Below, piece after piece: positions 48,589 through 55,150 of a stretch of 55,150 nucleotides of DNA. Position numbers and translations under genes: made by a program. The notes under the pieces were generated by a model. That model made no database searches. It worked only from the letters and a program-made list of their open reading frames with translations, and was not told the DNA's origin. Origin of the DNA: Pseudomonadota bacterium (GTDB lineage: Bacteria; Myxococcota_A; UBA9160; SZUA-336); NCBI GenBank assembly GCA_021295775.1, contig JAGWBS010000004.1:1-55150 (forward strand), given 5' to 3'. Within the stretch, counting starts at the first letter, position 1, and every line of letters begins with the position of its first letter.

Positions 48589-49548
48589 TCATGCCTGGCG
48601 CTGCTCCGGGTAGAACTGCCGCGCCCAGCGCCGCAGCTCGGGCAGGGGACCGTCGTCTTCGACCAGCAGGGGACGCTCGCGGTAGACCTTGTTTTCCCAG
48701 ATCGGCACGTCGGCCTCGGTCTGGTCGAAGATCGCGTCGATCCGCCCCAGGGTTTCGCCGGGAATCTCGCCGGTTCCCCACTCGTCCTTCACCAGCAGAA
48801 GCTGGGTCACCTCGCAGTACTCCTCGTCGATGGGGGTGGTCGCCACCACGAAGAGAACCTCGGGCTCGCCGCCGCTGTACAGCCAGATCAGGCCGAGGCC
48901 CCAGAGCTCCTGGCGGGCGATCACCCAGTCCTGGCCGCCTTCGCCCGGGATCTGGGTCGTCTGGTAGTAGACCGGCCCGTCGATCCGGATTGGCGTGTCG
49001 GGCACCGCGGGCACGCCGTGCACCACCTGGAAGTGGGCTCGGTCGGGCACGTTCTCGGCCAGCTCCTGCACGTGCATGCGGATTTTCCAGGCCCGCGTGA
49101 CGTAGCCGAGCCAGGCGTCGCTTTCGTACTCGTCGAAATCGCGCATGTGCCAGTCGGGTTCGGTGCCGGCGTCGCTGTGCCACACCAGGATCAGTCCCGA
49201 GCGCTCGTCGACGCGCCAGCGCCGCAGCCCGGCGTTGGGCAGACGCCCGCGCGTGCGGTAGGGGACCTCGACGCAGCTCCCGTCTTCGGCCCCGAAGCGC
49301 CAGCCGTGGAACGGGCAGCGCAGGCTGTCGCCCTCGACCTTGCCTCCGACGCCCAGGTGCGCGCCCAGGTGGGGACAGTGCGCGTCGAAGACCACGGCTT
49401 CGCCGGACCCGCTGCGGAACAGCACCAGGTCCCGCCCCAGGCAGCGCAGCGGCTTGACCTCGCCCGGCGCCAGGTCCTTCGAGGCGGCGATGTAGTACCA
49501 GCCGTCGGGGTACGGGGTGAACGGATAGCGGCTCGCCGAACCGGACAT
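48589..49548 (-). CDS. Rieske [2Fe-2S] non-heme iron oxygenase, alpha subunit (KshA-like)
   Basis: 319 residues. The N-terminal Rieske domain has C58-P-H60 in DAHCPHLGAHLG and C78-P-F-H81 in LRCPFHGWRFG. The catalytic domain has the mononuclear-iron segment ELAENVPDRAHFQVVHG with the usual Asp-x-x-His and His pattern. Overall size and motifs resemble steroid-type oxygenases such as 3-ketosteroid 9alpha-hydroxylase KshA and cholesterol desaturases. It needs a ferredoxin/reductase partner, and none is in the window. TATCAT upstream on this strand is a possible -10. Substrate unknown. Confidence 0.88.
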   Translation of the reverse strand: MSGSASRYPFTPYPDGWYYIAASKDLAPGEVKPLRCLGRDLVLFRSGSGEAVVFDAHCPHLGAHLGVGGKVEGDSLRCPFHGWRFGAEDGSCVEVPYRTRGRLPNAGLRRWRVDERSGLILVWHSDAGTEPDWHMRDFDEYESDAWLGYVTRAWKIRMHVQELAENVPDRAHFQVVHGVPAVPDTPIRIDGPVYYQTTQIPGEGGQDWVIARQELWGLGLIWLYSGGEPEVLFVVATTPIDEEYCEVTQLLLVKDEWGTGEIPGETLGRIDAIFDQTEADVPIWENKVYRERPLLVEDDGPLPELRRWARQFYPEQRQA

Positions 49549-49655
49549 GGCCTGCCTCCCCAGGGGATTCGTCTTCAGGGGCGCCCGAGATGATAAACGC
49601 CCGCCGGGCGCCCTGCGGGGCCGTTATGCGGGGTCGCCCCCGCGAACGGCCGGGT

Positions 49656-50861
49656 TCACGCGGCGACTCCGTTCGAAAAGCGGATCGGCAGCGCGCCGAA
49701 GCCGCGGAAGAACTCGGACCGCAGCCGGACGACCTCGTCTTCGGCGATCTCGTAGTCCGGGTCGAGGGCCATCAGCTCCTCCAGCATCACGCGCCCCTCG
49801 AGCTGCGCCACGTTCGCCCCCAGGCAGCGGTGCGTGGCGTGGCCGAACGACAGGATACGCGGGGCCCGGCGCTCGATGTCGAAGCGCTCGGGGTCGTCGA
49901 ACTCGCGCTCGTCGCGGTTGGCCGCGGGCCACAGGTACATGACCTTCTGGCCGGGAGTCATCACGCGGCCGTGCAGCTCGGTGTCCCGGATCACGGTGCG
50001 GCCCAGCATCTGGGTGGGCATGTCGTAGCGCAGCGCCTCCCAGAAGGCGTCCCCGCACAGACTCGGGTCCTCCGCTACCCGCGCGCGCTGATCGGGGTGC
50101 TGCCACAGCCGGTAGGTGCAGGCGGCGAAGACCTTGGGCAGCGTCTCCGTGCCGCCGACGATCCCGGTAATCAGCGTTCCGCGCAGGCCGTCGTCGGTCA
50201 TCCTGCGGCCGTCGACCTCGATGCCCAGCAGCGCGTCGACCAGGTCTCCGTCCCCGGGCCGGCGCCGGTGCCCGTCGATCAGCTCGTCGATGAAGTCGAC
50301 CAGCCGATCGCGGGCGTCCAGGCTGGTCGGGGTGCTGCCTTCGGTTTCATCGCTGCGGTCGAAGAAAGCGTTCACGTCCGACACCAGGCGGTCGGACTCC
50401 TCGAGCGGGATGCCGATGATGGTGCAGGCGATGCGCACGCTCAGGCGCATGCCCAGTTCGCCGATCGCGTCGACCCCGCCGCGCTCCCGCGCCTCCGCCA
50501 GGAACCGGCGCGTGAATTCGCGGGCGAGCGGTTCCAGCCGGCGCGCGGAGTTGGGCGAGAAGAGCTTCATGATCGCCGCGCGGATGGCCGTCTGGTAGGG
50601 CGGGTCGGCCGCCGACAGCGCCTCCCCCTGACCCGGCGCGGCGCTCTGCCCCAGCAACAGCTCCACGGTCGTCTGGCCCCGCGCGATGCTCAGGTTCGGA
50701 TTGGGCAGCAGGTCCCAGATGTCCTGGAAGCGGGTCAGGAAGTAGGTGTCGAACTCTTCCAGGAAATAGTCTGGCGCCTCGTCGCGCATCCGCCGGAAGA
50801 CCGGCCAGATCTCGTCGCCGTAGACGGTCTCCGAGAGCGGGTGGTAGAGCTGCGGATCCAT
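49656..50861 (-). CDS. Cytochrome P450
   Basis: 401-residue soluble bacterial P450. Heme-binding loop FGHATHRCLGANV with Cys346 as the thiolate ligand; I-helix oxygen-activation region GIVGGTETLPK, where the first acid residue of the usual AGxxT is replaced by Gly-Gly; K-helix EALR. No membrane anchor. ATG start behind GGAGGA. A candidate promoter at 50914-50886 precedes it. Redox partners are not encoded nearby. Together with the Rieske oxygenase it suggests oxidation of a hydrophobic substrate. Confidence 0.93.
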   Translation of the reverse strand: MDPQLYHPLSETVYGDEIWPVFRRMRDEAPDYFLEEFDTYFLTRFQDIWDLLPNPNLSIARGQTTVELLLGQSAAPGQGEALSAADPPYQTAIRAAIMKLFSPNSARRLEPLAREFTRRFLAEARERGGVDAIGELGMRLSVRIACTIIGIPLEESDRLVSDVNAFFDRSDETEGSTPTSLDARDRLVDFIDELIDGHRRRPGDGDLVDALLGIEVDGRRMTDDGLRGTLITGIVGGTETLPKVFAACTYRLWQHPDQRARVAEDPSLCGDAFWEALRYDMPTQMLGRTVIRDTELHGRVMTPGQKVMYLWPAANRDEREFDDPERFDIERRAPRILSFGHATHRCLGANVAQLEGRVMLEELMALDPDYEIAEDEVVRLRSEFFRGFGALPIRFSNGVAA

Positions 50862-50885
50862 GGGAGGGTCCTCCTCGGAACCGGC

Positions 50886-50914
50886 AGTCTACGGCGCGGC
50901 CCGGCGCCTGTCTC
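50886..50914 (-). promoter_or_regulatory. Candidate promoter of the P450 gene
   Basis: On the minus strand GAGACA (50914-50909), a 17-bp spacer, then TAGACT (50891-50886), 24 nt before the ATG at 50861. The spacing is ideal and the -10 has C at position five. Confidence 0.45.
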
Positions 50915-50944
50915 TCCATGCGGCCTGCGCGGCCGCCGCCGGGC

Positions 50945-52318
50945 TCAGAAATGGATCGGCTGGGCCACCTTGTCTTCCATTTCGCGCATCGCCGGGCGGA
51001 ACAGTTCGCATTCCCGCAGGATGCGGAGCTGGAAGTAGTCCAGCAGCTCCGCGTCCCGCTCCGGACCGGCGGCCAGCACCAGCGCCTCGATCTCGGCGTC
51101 GGACTCGGTCCCGACCCCGCACGGGTGGCCGAGCAGTCGCGTCCGGTCTTCGCGCTCCTGGCGGTCGATCTCGGGCCCGATCTCGTCCACCCGCCGCAGG
51201 TGCTCGGCGATCCGCAGGCAGCGCTCCGCCTCGTAGGCGTCCACGGACTCGGCCGCCGCGTCGCGCCGTCGGCTCAGGGCGTCCACCAAGGCGGCATGGG
51301 CCGGCGAGATCGGGCTGGCCTCGCCGGCAGGCAGCGGGAGAACCGGGGTCTCGGCGCCCGTCGCCTCCGCGATTCCCTGCAGCGCCAGGCGCGACTGGCC
51401 CAGCAGAAACGTGCGGTACTGGGCCCAGTCGACGCCGGGGTCCGGGTCGGCGGAGACGTGCGCGACGGACAGCGGCGTGTACAGCGCGAAGCGCGCGGTG
51501 TGCCACCACAGCAGATCCGGCTCCACCGCGGCGCCGCTGATCTCCCCGTAGCGCCGGACGGCCCGGGACAGGTCGCCCAGGGGCTCGAAGATTTCGCGCG
51601 TGCGCAGTCCGGCCAGGTCGGCGATCGGATCGCCCAGGTGGCCGTATTCGACGTCGAGCACAGCACTGACCCGGCCCGCGTCGAAGACGAACTGGCCGGA
51701 GTCGCTCAGCACGAAGCTCGCGCGCTCGCGCCGGGGAGCGTGGCGGCGCACCCACTTCAGCGCGAACTCGATCAGCGGTTCCGGCCGGCGCTTGGCCTTG
51801 CGGTAGATCCGCTCCCACAGGTCCAGGTCGCCCAGCGCGGCTTGGCCCGGGGGCGGGGACGGCAGGCCGGCCGCCTCGAACTCGCGGGGGTCGATCGCAT
51901 GCACCGCGGCCAGGATCTCGACGTAGTGGTCCAGGACCGCCTCGCGCTCGGCCTCGCTCTCGGCCAGGGCCAGGTTGGAGCGCCCCGGCAAGCGCTGCAT
52001 CACCAGCGCGCGGGGCTCGGGACAGACCACGTGGATGTGGGGGACCGGGATCGACTGCGCCTCGAGCACGCGCAGGATGCGCTCCTCGCGCTCCAGGTCG
52101 TAGACGTCGTTGATGCCCTCCGAAAGCCCCCGCTCGCCGCGCCAGTACAGCCGCAGGATCTCGCCGTCGCGCTCCAGGTCGATCAGCCAGGCCGGGCGCC
52201 AGCGCGGCTGGGGCTCCGCCCGCACCACGCGCCCCCCGAGCGTCCCTTCGAGCCAGCGGAAGGCCGCCCGCCACTCTTCGGGGACCACGGCCGCGGATGG
52301 ATCGCTCTGCGCCGACAT
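50945..52318 (-). CDS. Aminoglycoside-phosphotransferase-like (APH/choline kinase fold) protein with altered catalytic loop
   Basis: 457 residues of the large phosphotransferase family seen in lipid and aromatic catabolic clusters. N-lobe elements are present: LRLYWRGERGL, an ALVMQRLPGRSNLAL hinge. The usual Brenner loop HGDxHxxN is replaced by FVLSDSGQFVFD: the presumed catalytic Asp remains but the flanking His and the downstream His and Asn are absent. The metal-binding Asp and the following signature survive in AVLDVEYGHLGDPIADLAGL. ATG start with TAGGCT 9 nt upstream. It may be a weak kinase, a lyase-like variant or a binding protein. Confidence 0.75.
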   Translation of the reverse strand: MSAQSDPSAAVVPEEWRAAFRWLEGTLGGRVVRAEPQPRWRPAWLIDLERDGEILRLYWRGERGLSEGINDVYDLEREERILRVLEAQSIPVPHIHVVCPEPRALVMQRLPGRSNLALAESEAEREAVLDHYVEILAAVHAIDPREFEAAGLPSPPPGQAALGDLDLWERIYRKAKRRPEPLIEFALKWVRRHAPRRERASFVLSDSGQFVFDAGRVSAVLDVEYGHLGDPIADLAGLRTREIFEPLGDLSRAVRRYGEISGAAVEPDLLWWHTARFALYTPLSVAHVSADPDPGVDWAQYRTFLLGQSRLALQGIAEATGAETPVLPLPAGEASPISPAHAALVDALSRRRDAAAESVDAYEAERCLRIAEHLRRVDEIGPEIDRQEREDRTRLLGHPCGVGTESDAEIEALVLAAGPERDAELLDYFQLRILRECELFRPAMREMEDKVAQPIHF

Positions 52319-52398
52319 GCCGCGCCCAGCCTATCGCAGCCGAGCCGGCCAGTCCGCGCCGAAGTCCGCCGGGCGGGTTCGGGTCCGGGCGCTTCGCC

Positions 52399-53862
52399 TC
52401 AGGCCGGCGCGGGCGGGGGATCGGCCGGCCGCGCCGTTTCCGCCGCCGCGGGAACCGCAGATTCGAGAGCCGTGCCGTGGAAGAACTCGGAGTTCGCCCC
52501 CCACCACAGCGACATCGGGTTGTCGAAGGCGAACTCGCGGAAGTCCCCTTCGCTCAGGTGCCCCTCGTCGACCAGCTCGTAGGCCTCGGTCAGCACCTTC
52601 GACATGTCCGGGACGTCCCAGTGGCCGATGTCGGAGCTGAAGATCGCCTTGAGCCGGGCGCCCAGCGGCAGCCGCGTGGAGAAGGCGCTGGCGTTCATGG
52701 GATCGTCGGCCTCGCAGCCGAAGTGGAAGCGCTCGGCGAAGACGTCGCGGATGTCCTCGGGGCTTTCGATCCCGCAACGCGAGAACTCGTCCAGCGACTC
52801 CGGGTCCTCGTCGGGGTCGGACAGCAGGTACAGGCTGCGGTCCAATTCGCCCAGACGCTCTCTCACCGACTCGGAGCCGTAGCGCCCGATCAGCTCCTCG
52901 AGCAGCGGGCGGTCCAGGCGGGCGGGGTCGTAGCTGTGGATCTGCTCGCGGTTGCGCTTTGCCCAGTGGCCGATCAGGTCGGCGTAGAGGCTGCAGGCCC
53001 AGTTCACGCCTCCCTCCAGGAAGGCGAAGCGCAGCCCGGGAAAGCGCCAGGGCACCCCGGACAGGAACAGCGACCGCGCGATGCCCTCGCCCGCGGCGGC
53101 GAAGTTGCCGATGTGGTTGGCCACGTAGTTGGACGTCGAAGTCCGCGATCCCCAGCCGTAGCCGGTGCTGTGGAAGGTCGGCGCGACGCCCAGCCGTTCG
53201 CACGCGGCCCAGACGGGGTCGAAGTCGTGGGGACTCTCGAAGCAGAAGAAGTCGATCCAGGAGGCGCCCGGCGCGGAACCGGCGCCCGCGTACGGCCGCC
53301 GCACGTACGAGGGCAGCACCACCGCCCGGAACCCCAGCTCGCGCACCGCGTACTCGAGTTCGGCGACCGCCTCTTCGGGCGTGTGCATGGGGATGGTCGC
53401 CACCGGCGCCAGCCGGTCCCGATAGTCCCGGAAGGCCTCGGCGATGTGGCGGTTGAAGGCGCGGCAGCCGGCCTGCCGCAGCTCGGCGTCGCCCATGTTG
53501 ACGGGGAAGGTCGCGTACGAGGGGTACACCACCGCGAAGTCGAGGCCGATCTCGTCCAGGCGCTCGTAGAGCAGCCGCGGCAGCATCATGGTCGCGCGGT
53601 CCAGGGTGTTGCTCGTCGGGAAGGCCCACCAGGGCGCGCGCGTCCCGCCCGCCTGCCTCCGCTCTCGAGGCGTCAACGCCCGGGAGGCCCGGATCGATTC
53701 GCCCAAGCGCTCGAAGGCGGCCACCGCGCGCTCGCCCGCCAGCTCGCGCAGGCGGTCCAGAACCTCGGGCATGAACTCGATGAAGTGCGCGTCGCTGTCG
53801 ATGACCGGATGGTCGAGCCGCGCGCGGATCGCGTCGACCCGGCCGGCGCCCGAGCCGCTCAC
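52399..53862 (-). CDS. Amidohydrolase family protein (amidohydrolase_2)
   Basis: 487-residue TIM-barrel metal-dependent enzyme: DHPVIDSDAHFIEF gives the first D-x-H metal motif, FAVVYPSYATFPVNMGD and VATIPMHTPEEAVAEL are barrel strands, APTFHSTG carries the barrel His and AIFSSDIGHWDVPD the late Asp. Proteins of this type appear in steroid, terpenoid and aromatic catabolic loci. GTG 53862 overlaps the stop of the upstream oxidoreductase gene (GTGA), so the two are coupled. Distantly similar in layout to the amidohydrolase at 20946. Confidence 0.85.
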   Translation of the reverse strand: MSGSGAGRVDAIRARLDHPVIDSDAHFIEFMPEVLDRLRELAGERAVAAFERLGESIRASRALTPRERRQAGGTRAPWWAFPTSNTLDRATMMLPRLLYERLDEIGLDFAVVYPSYATFPVNMGDAELRQAGCRAFNRHIAEAFRDYRDRLAPVATIPMHTPEEAVAELEYAVRELGFRAVVLPSYVRRPYAGAGSAPGASWIDFFCFESPHDFDPVWAACERLGVAPTFHSTGYGWGSRTSTSNYVANHIGNFAAAGEGIARSLFLSGVPWRFPGLRFAFLEGGVNWACSLYADLIGHWAKRNREQIHSYDPARLDRPLLEELIGRYGSESVRERLGELDRSLYLLSDPDEDPESLDEFSRCGIESPEDIRDVFAERFHFGCEADDPMNASAFSTRLPLGARLKAIFSSDIGHWDVPDMSKVLTEAYELVDEGHLSEGDFREFAFDNPMSLWWGANSEFFHGTALESAVPAAAETARPADPPPAPA

Positions 53863-54422
53863 CCGTTCGCGTTGTCGACGTCGGACCAGGGGCGCAGCAC
53901 CACCAGCGGCAGTTCGCGCGGGTAGCACATGTCCTGGTACATCTTAGTGGTGTGGCTGGCCTCGCACAGCGCTTCGTACACTCGTTCGCGCTCTTCGCCG
54001 GCGGCCACGTGGGCGTGGACCGGGCGCGTTTTCCGGTTCACCCGGATCCAGGCGTACGGGTTGGCTCGCACGTTGTGGACCCAGTGCGGGTCCGTGGGTC
54101 CGCCGCCGTTGCTGCCCCGGACCACCAGATCGTTGCCCACCGGGAAGTAGGGCATCGCGTTGGTGCGCTGCTTGCGGGTGCGTGCCCCGATCGTCGTCAG
54201 GAACAGAGTGGGCTGATAGGGGTGTCTCTGCGCCAGGCAGAACTGCTTGGTCATCAGCGAGTAGCCCGTCGCCCACAGCACGGCGCGGTCGATCTTCAGT
54301 CCCCAGCGGCCGCGCAGCCAGATCATGTACCGCCGGCCACCGGAGGAGAACTCTTCCTTTTCGGCAATGGTCACCGGGCGCTGGTGCGGTGCGCCGCTCG
54401 GGTCGGGGGATGCGTCGCTCAT
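53859..54422 (-). CDS. Nitroreductase/deazaflavin (F420)-dependent oxidoreductase, Ddn-like
   Basis: 187 residues of the split-barrel Ddn family (F420H2-dependent nitroreductases and quinone reductases). Diagnostic segments: HPYQPTLFLTTIGARTRKQRT, the PYFPVGNDLVVRGSNGG strand pair, and DPHWVHNVRANPYAWIRVN. The C-terminal PRELPLVVLRP also fits. ATG 54422 follows AAGGAAGAAAG. TAGGAT lies upstream on this strand. Implies access to cofactor F420 or a related flavin (family-based inference). First gene of the minus-strand metabolic run. Confidence 0.83.
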   Translation of the reverse strand: MSDASPDPSGAPHQRPVTIAEKEEFSSGGRRYMIWLRGRWGLKIDRAVLWATGYSLMTKQFCLAQRHPYQPTLFLTTIGARTRKQRTNAMPYFPVGNDLVVRGSNGGGPTDPHWVHNVRANPYAWIRVNRKTRPVHAHVAAGEERERVYEALCEASHTTKMYQDMCYPRELPLVVLRPWSDVDNANG

Positions 54423-54585
54423 TTCTTTCTTCCTTTCGGGCTCGTGAACCCTGGCGGGCTCTATCCTAGCGGGGAAGCGGCCTGCGGTGCGCGGAAACTC
54501 GCGAGTCTTCCCCGCCGGCGCGGTCCACCCTGCGGAGGTCCGCTTCGGATATCGTCTCTCGAGGCACGGGCGGGAGAGATGCCGG

Positions 54586-55150
54586 TTGATAGCCATTCAG
54601 GGCGTCTCCTGGCGCCGCCGCCGGGCGGTGGACTTCCGACCGGTGCAGGGGGCGGTGGCGGCCGACTCCCTCGGCAACGCGCTCGCCGGCCTGGCCGGGT
54701 CGATCCCGAACGGCGTGCGCTCGACCACGGTCTCGCTGACGGAGATCACGGGAGTCGCGGCGCGGCCGGTGGGGGTGGTCTTCGGCCTGGGGCTGGTGGC
54801 GCTGGCCTTCTTTCCCAAGCTGCTGGCGCTGGTTCTGGCCATTCCGGGCCCGGTCATCGCGGCCTACGTCACGGTGATGATCGCGACGCTCTTCGTGCTC
54901 GGCATGCGGATGGTCATCTCGGACGGGCTGGACCACCGCAAGAGCCTGATCGTGGGCTTTTACTTCTGGTTCGGGGCGGGGTGCCAGTACGGCGTCATCT
55001 TCCCGGAGTACACCGCGAACTTCGCGGGAGGCATGCTGAACAGCGGACTCACGGCCGGCGGGCTGGCCGCTCTGCTGCTGAACGGACTGCTGGAGCTGAC
55101 GGGGCCGCGCCGCCGGAAGATCGAGAGCGAAGTCTCGTTCCGGCTCCTGC
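54586..55150 (+). pseudogene. C-terminal part of an NCS2 (uracil/xanthine) permease lacking its N-terminal half; runs off window
   Basis: From 54589 the translation reads IAIQGVSW, then VQGAVAADSLGNALAGLAGS, IPNGVRSTTVSLTEITGV and several membrane segments (VVFGLGLVALAFFPKLLALV, GPVIAAYVTVMIATLFVLGM), ending TGPRRRKIE. These match the second half of NCS2-family transporters. The preceding ~270 residues expected for the family cannot exist upstream, because only ~160 bp separate this point from the divergent oxidoreductase gene and the frame closes at 54445. A TTG at 54586 with GGGAGA upstream could still allow translation. Most likely a 5'-truncated remnant. The 3' end lies outside the window. 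Confidence 0.65.

Noticed and set aside
54579..54936. Alternative ATG-initiated frame at the start of the permease fragment
   Set aside because: Its translation is Gly/Pro/Arg-rich without membrane segments, whereas the neighbouring frame reads clear NCS2 sequence.

Overview
This is a high-GC bacterial chromosome segment with a Gram-negative gene set: lipoprotein signal peptidase, TatBC, an outer-membrane beta-barrel C-terminus, an M23 envelope peptidase and a lipoprotein. Genes are densely packed. At least ten neighbouring pairs share 4-nt GTGA/ATGA/TTGA stop-start overlaps, and GTG and TTG starts are common. DUF6178 behind lon, a lone selA, the rpsU-dnaG-rpoD operon, and an accessory set rich in P450, Rieske oxygenase, amidohydrolases, aminoglycoside-phosphotransferase-like and F420-type oxidoreductase genes point to a deltaproteobacteria-like lineage (Myxococcota, Desulfobacterota or Binatota type). 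That placement is inference from gene content, not a phylogeny.

Layout. 1-2262: end of an outer-membrane protein, then lspA-folK-transaldolase. 2354-8215: a tightly coupled operon of malic enzyme-phosphotransacetylase fusion, acyl-CoA carboxyltransferase, biotin carboxylase and biotin carrier; it would interconvert malate/pyruvate and fix CO2 onto acyl-CoA (probably propionyl-CoA). 8248-9933 (minus): tatB-tatC-HAD hydrolase. 10025-14745: a hypothetical gene, GNAT, M23 peptidase, another hypothetical gene and glutamate-cysteine ligase. 14809-18274: lon and an overlapping DUF6178 gene. 18265-22602: small enzymes (Nudix, VOC, SnoaL-like, amidohydrolase, cupin) interrupted by a compositionally foreign segment at about 20170-20890 with its own AT-rich promoter region, a small membrane protein and hairpins. 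22565-30298: RNase G, selA, HNH, rluD, pgeF, nitroreductase and serine hydrolase. 30407-37033: prfA-prmC followed by hisD-hisB-hisH-[lipoprotein]-hisA-hisF. 37135-41163: the macromolecular synthesis operon rpsU-dnaG-rpoD with an internal terminator, followed by tRNA-Pro(CGG). 41407-46194: sulfotransferase, metG and a Tat-exported PhoX-like protein. 46292-54422 (minus): F420-type oxidoreductase, amidohydrolase, APH-like protein, P450, Rieske oxygenase, fabF and fabH, which looks like an oxidative or lipid metabolism locus. 54586-end: the C-terminal part of an NCS2 permease whose N-terminal half is missing.

Most noteworthy: (i) two genes, pccB and rpsU, appear to start at CTG, each behind a near-perfect Shine-Dalgarno; (ii) a foreign small-membrane-protein gene in which all four Arg codons are AGA/AGG and three of seven Ile codons are ATA, flanked by a structured leader and strong hairpins; (iii) a lipoprotein gene translationally locked between hisH and hisA; (iv) a recurring -10-like hexamer TANNCT (mostly TAGNCT) ahead of transcription units; (v) altered active-site motifs in the M23 peptidase and the APH-like protein. 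I saw no CRISPR array, rRNA, insertion sequence or recognisable prophage.
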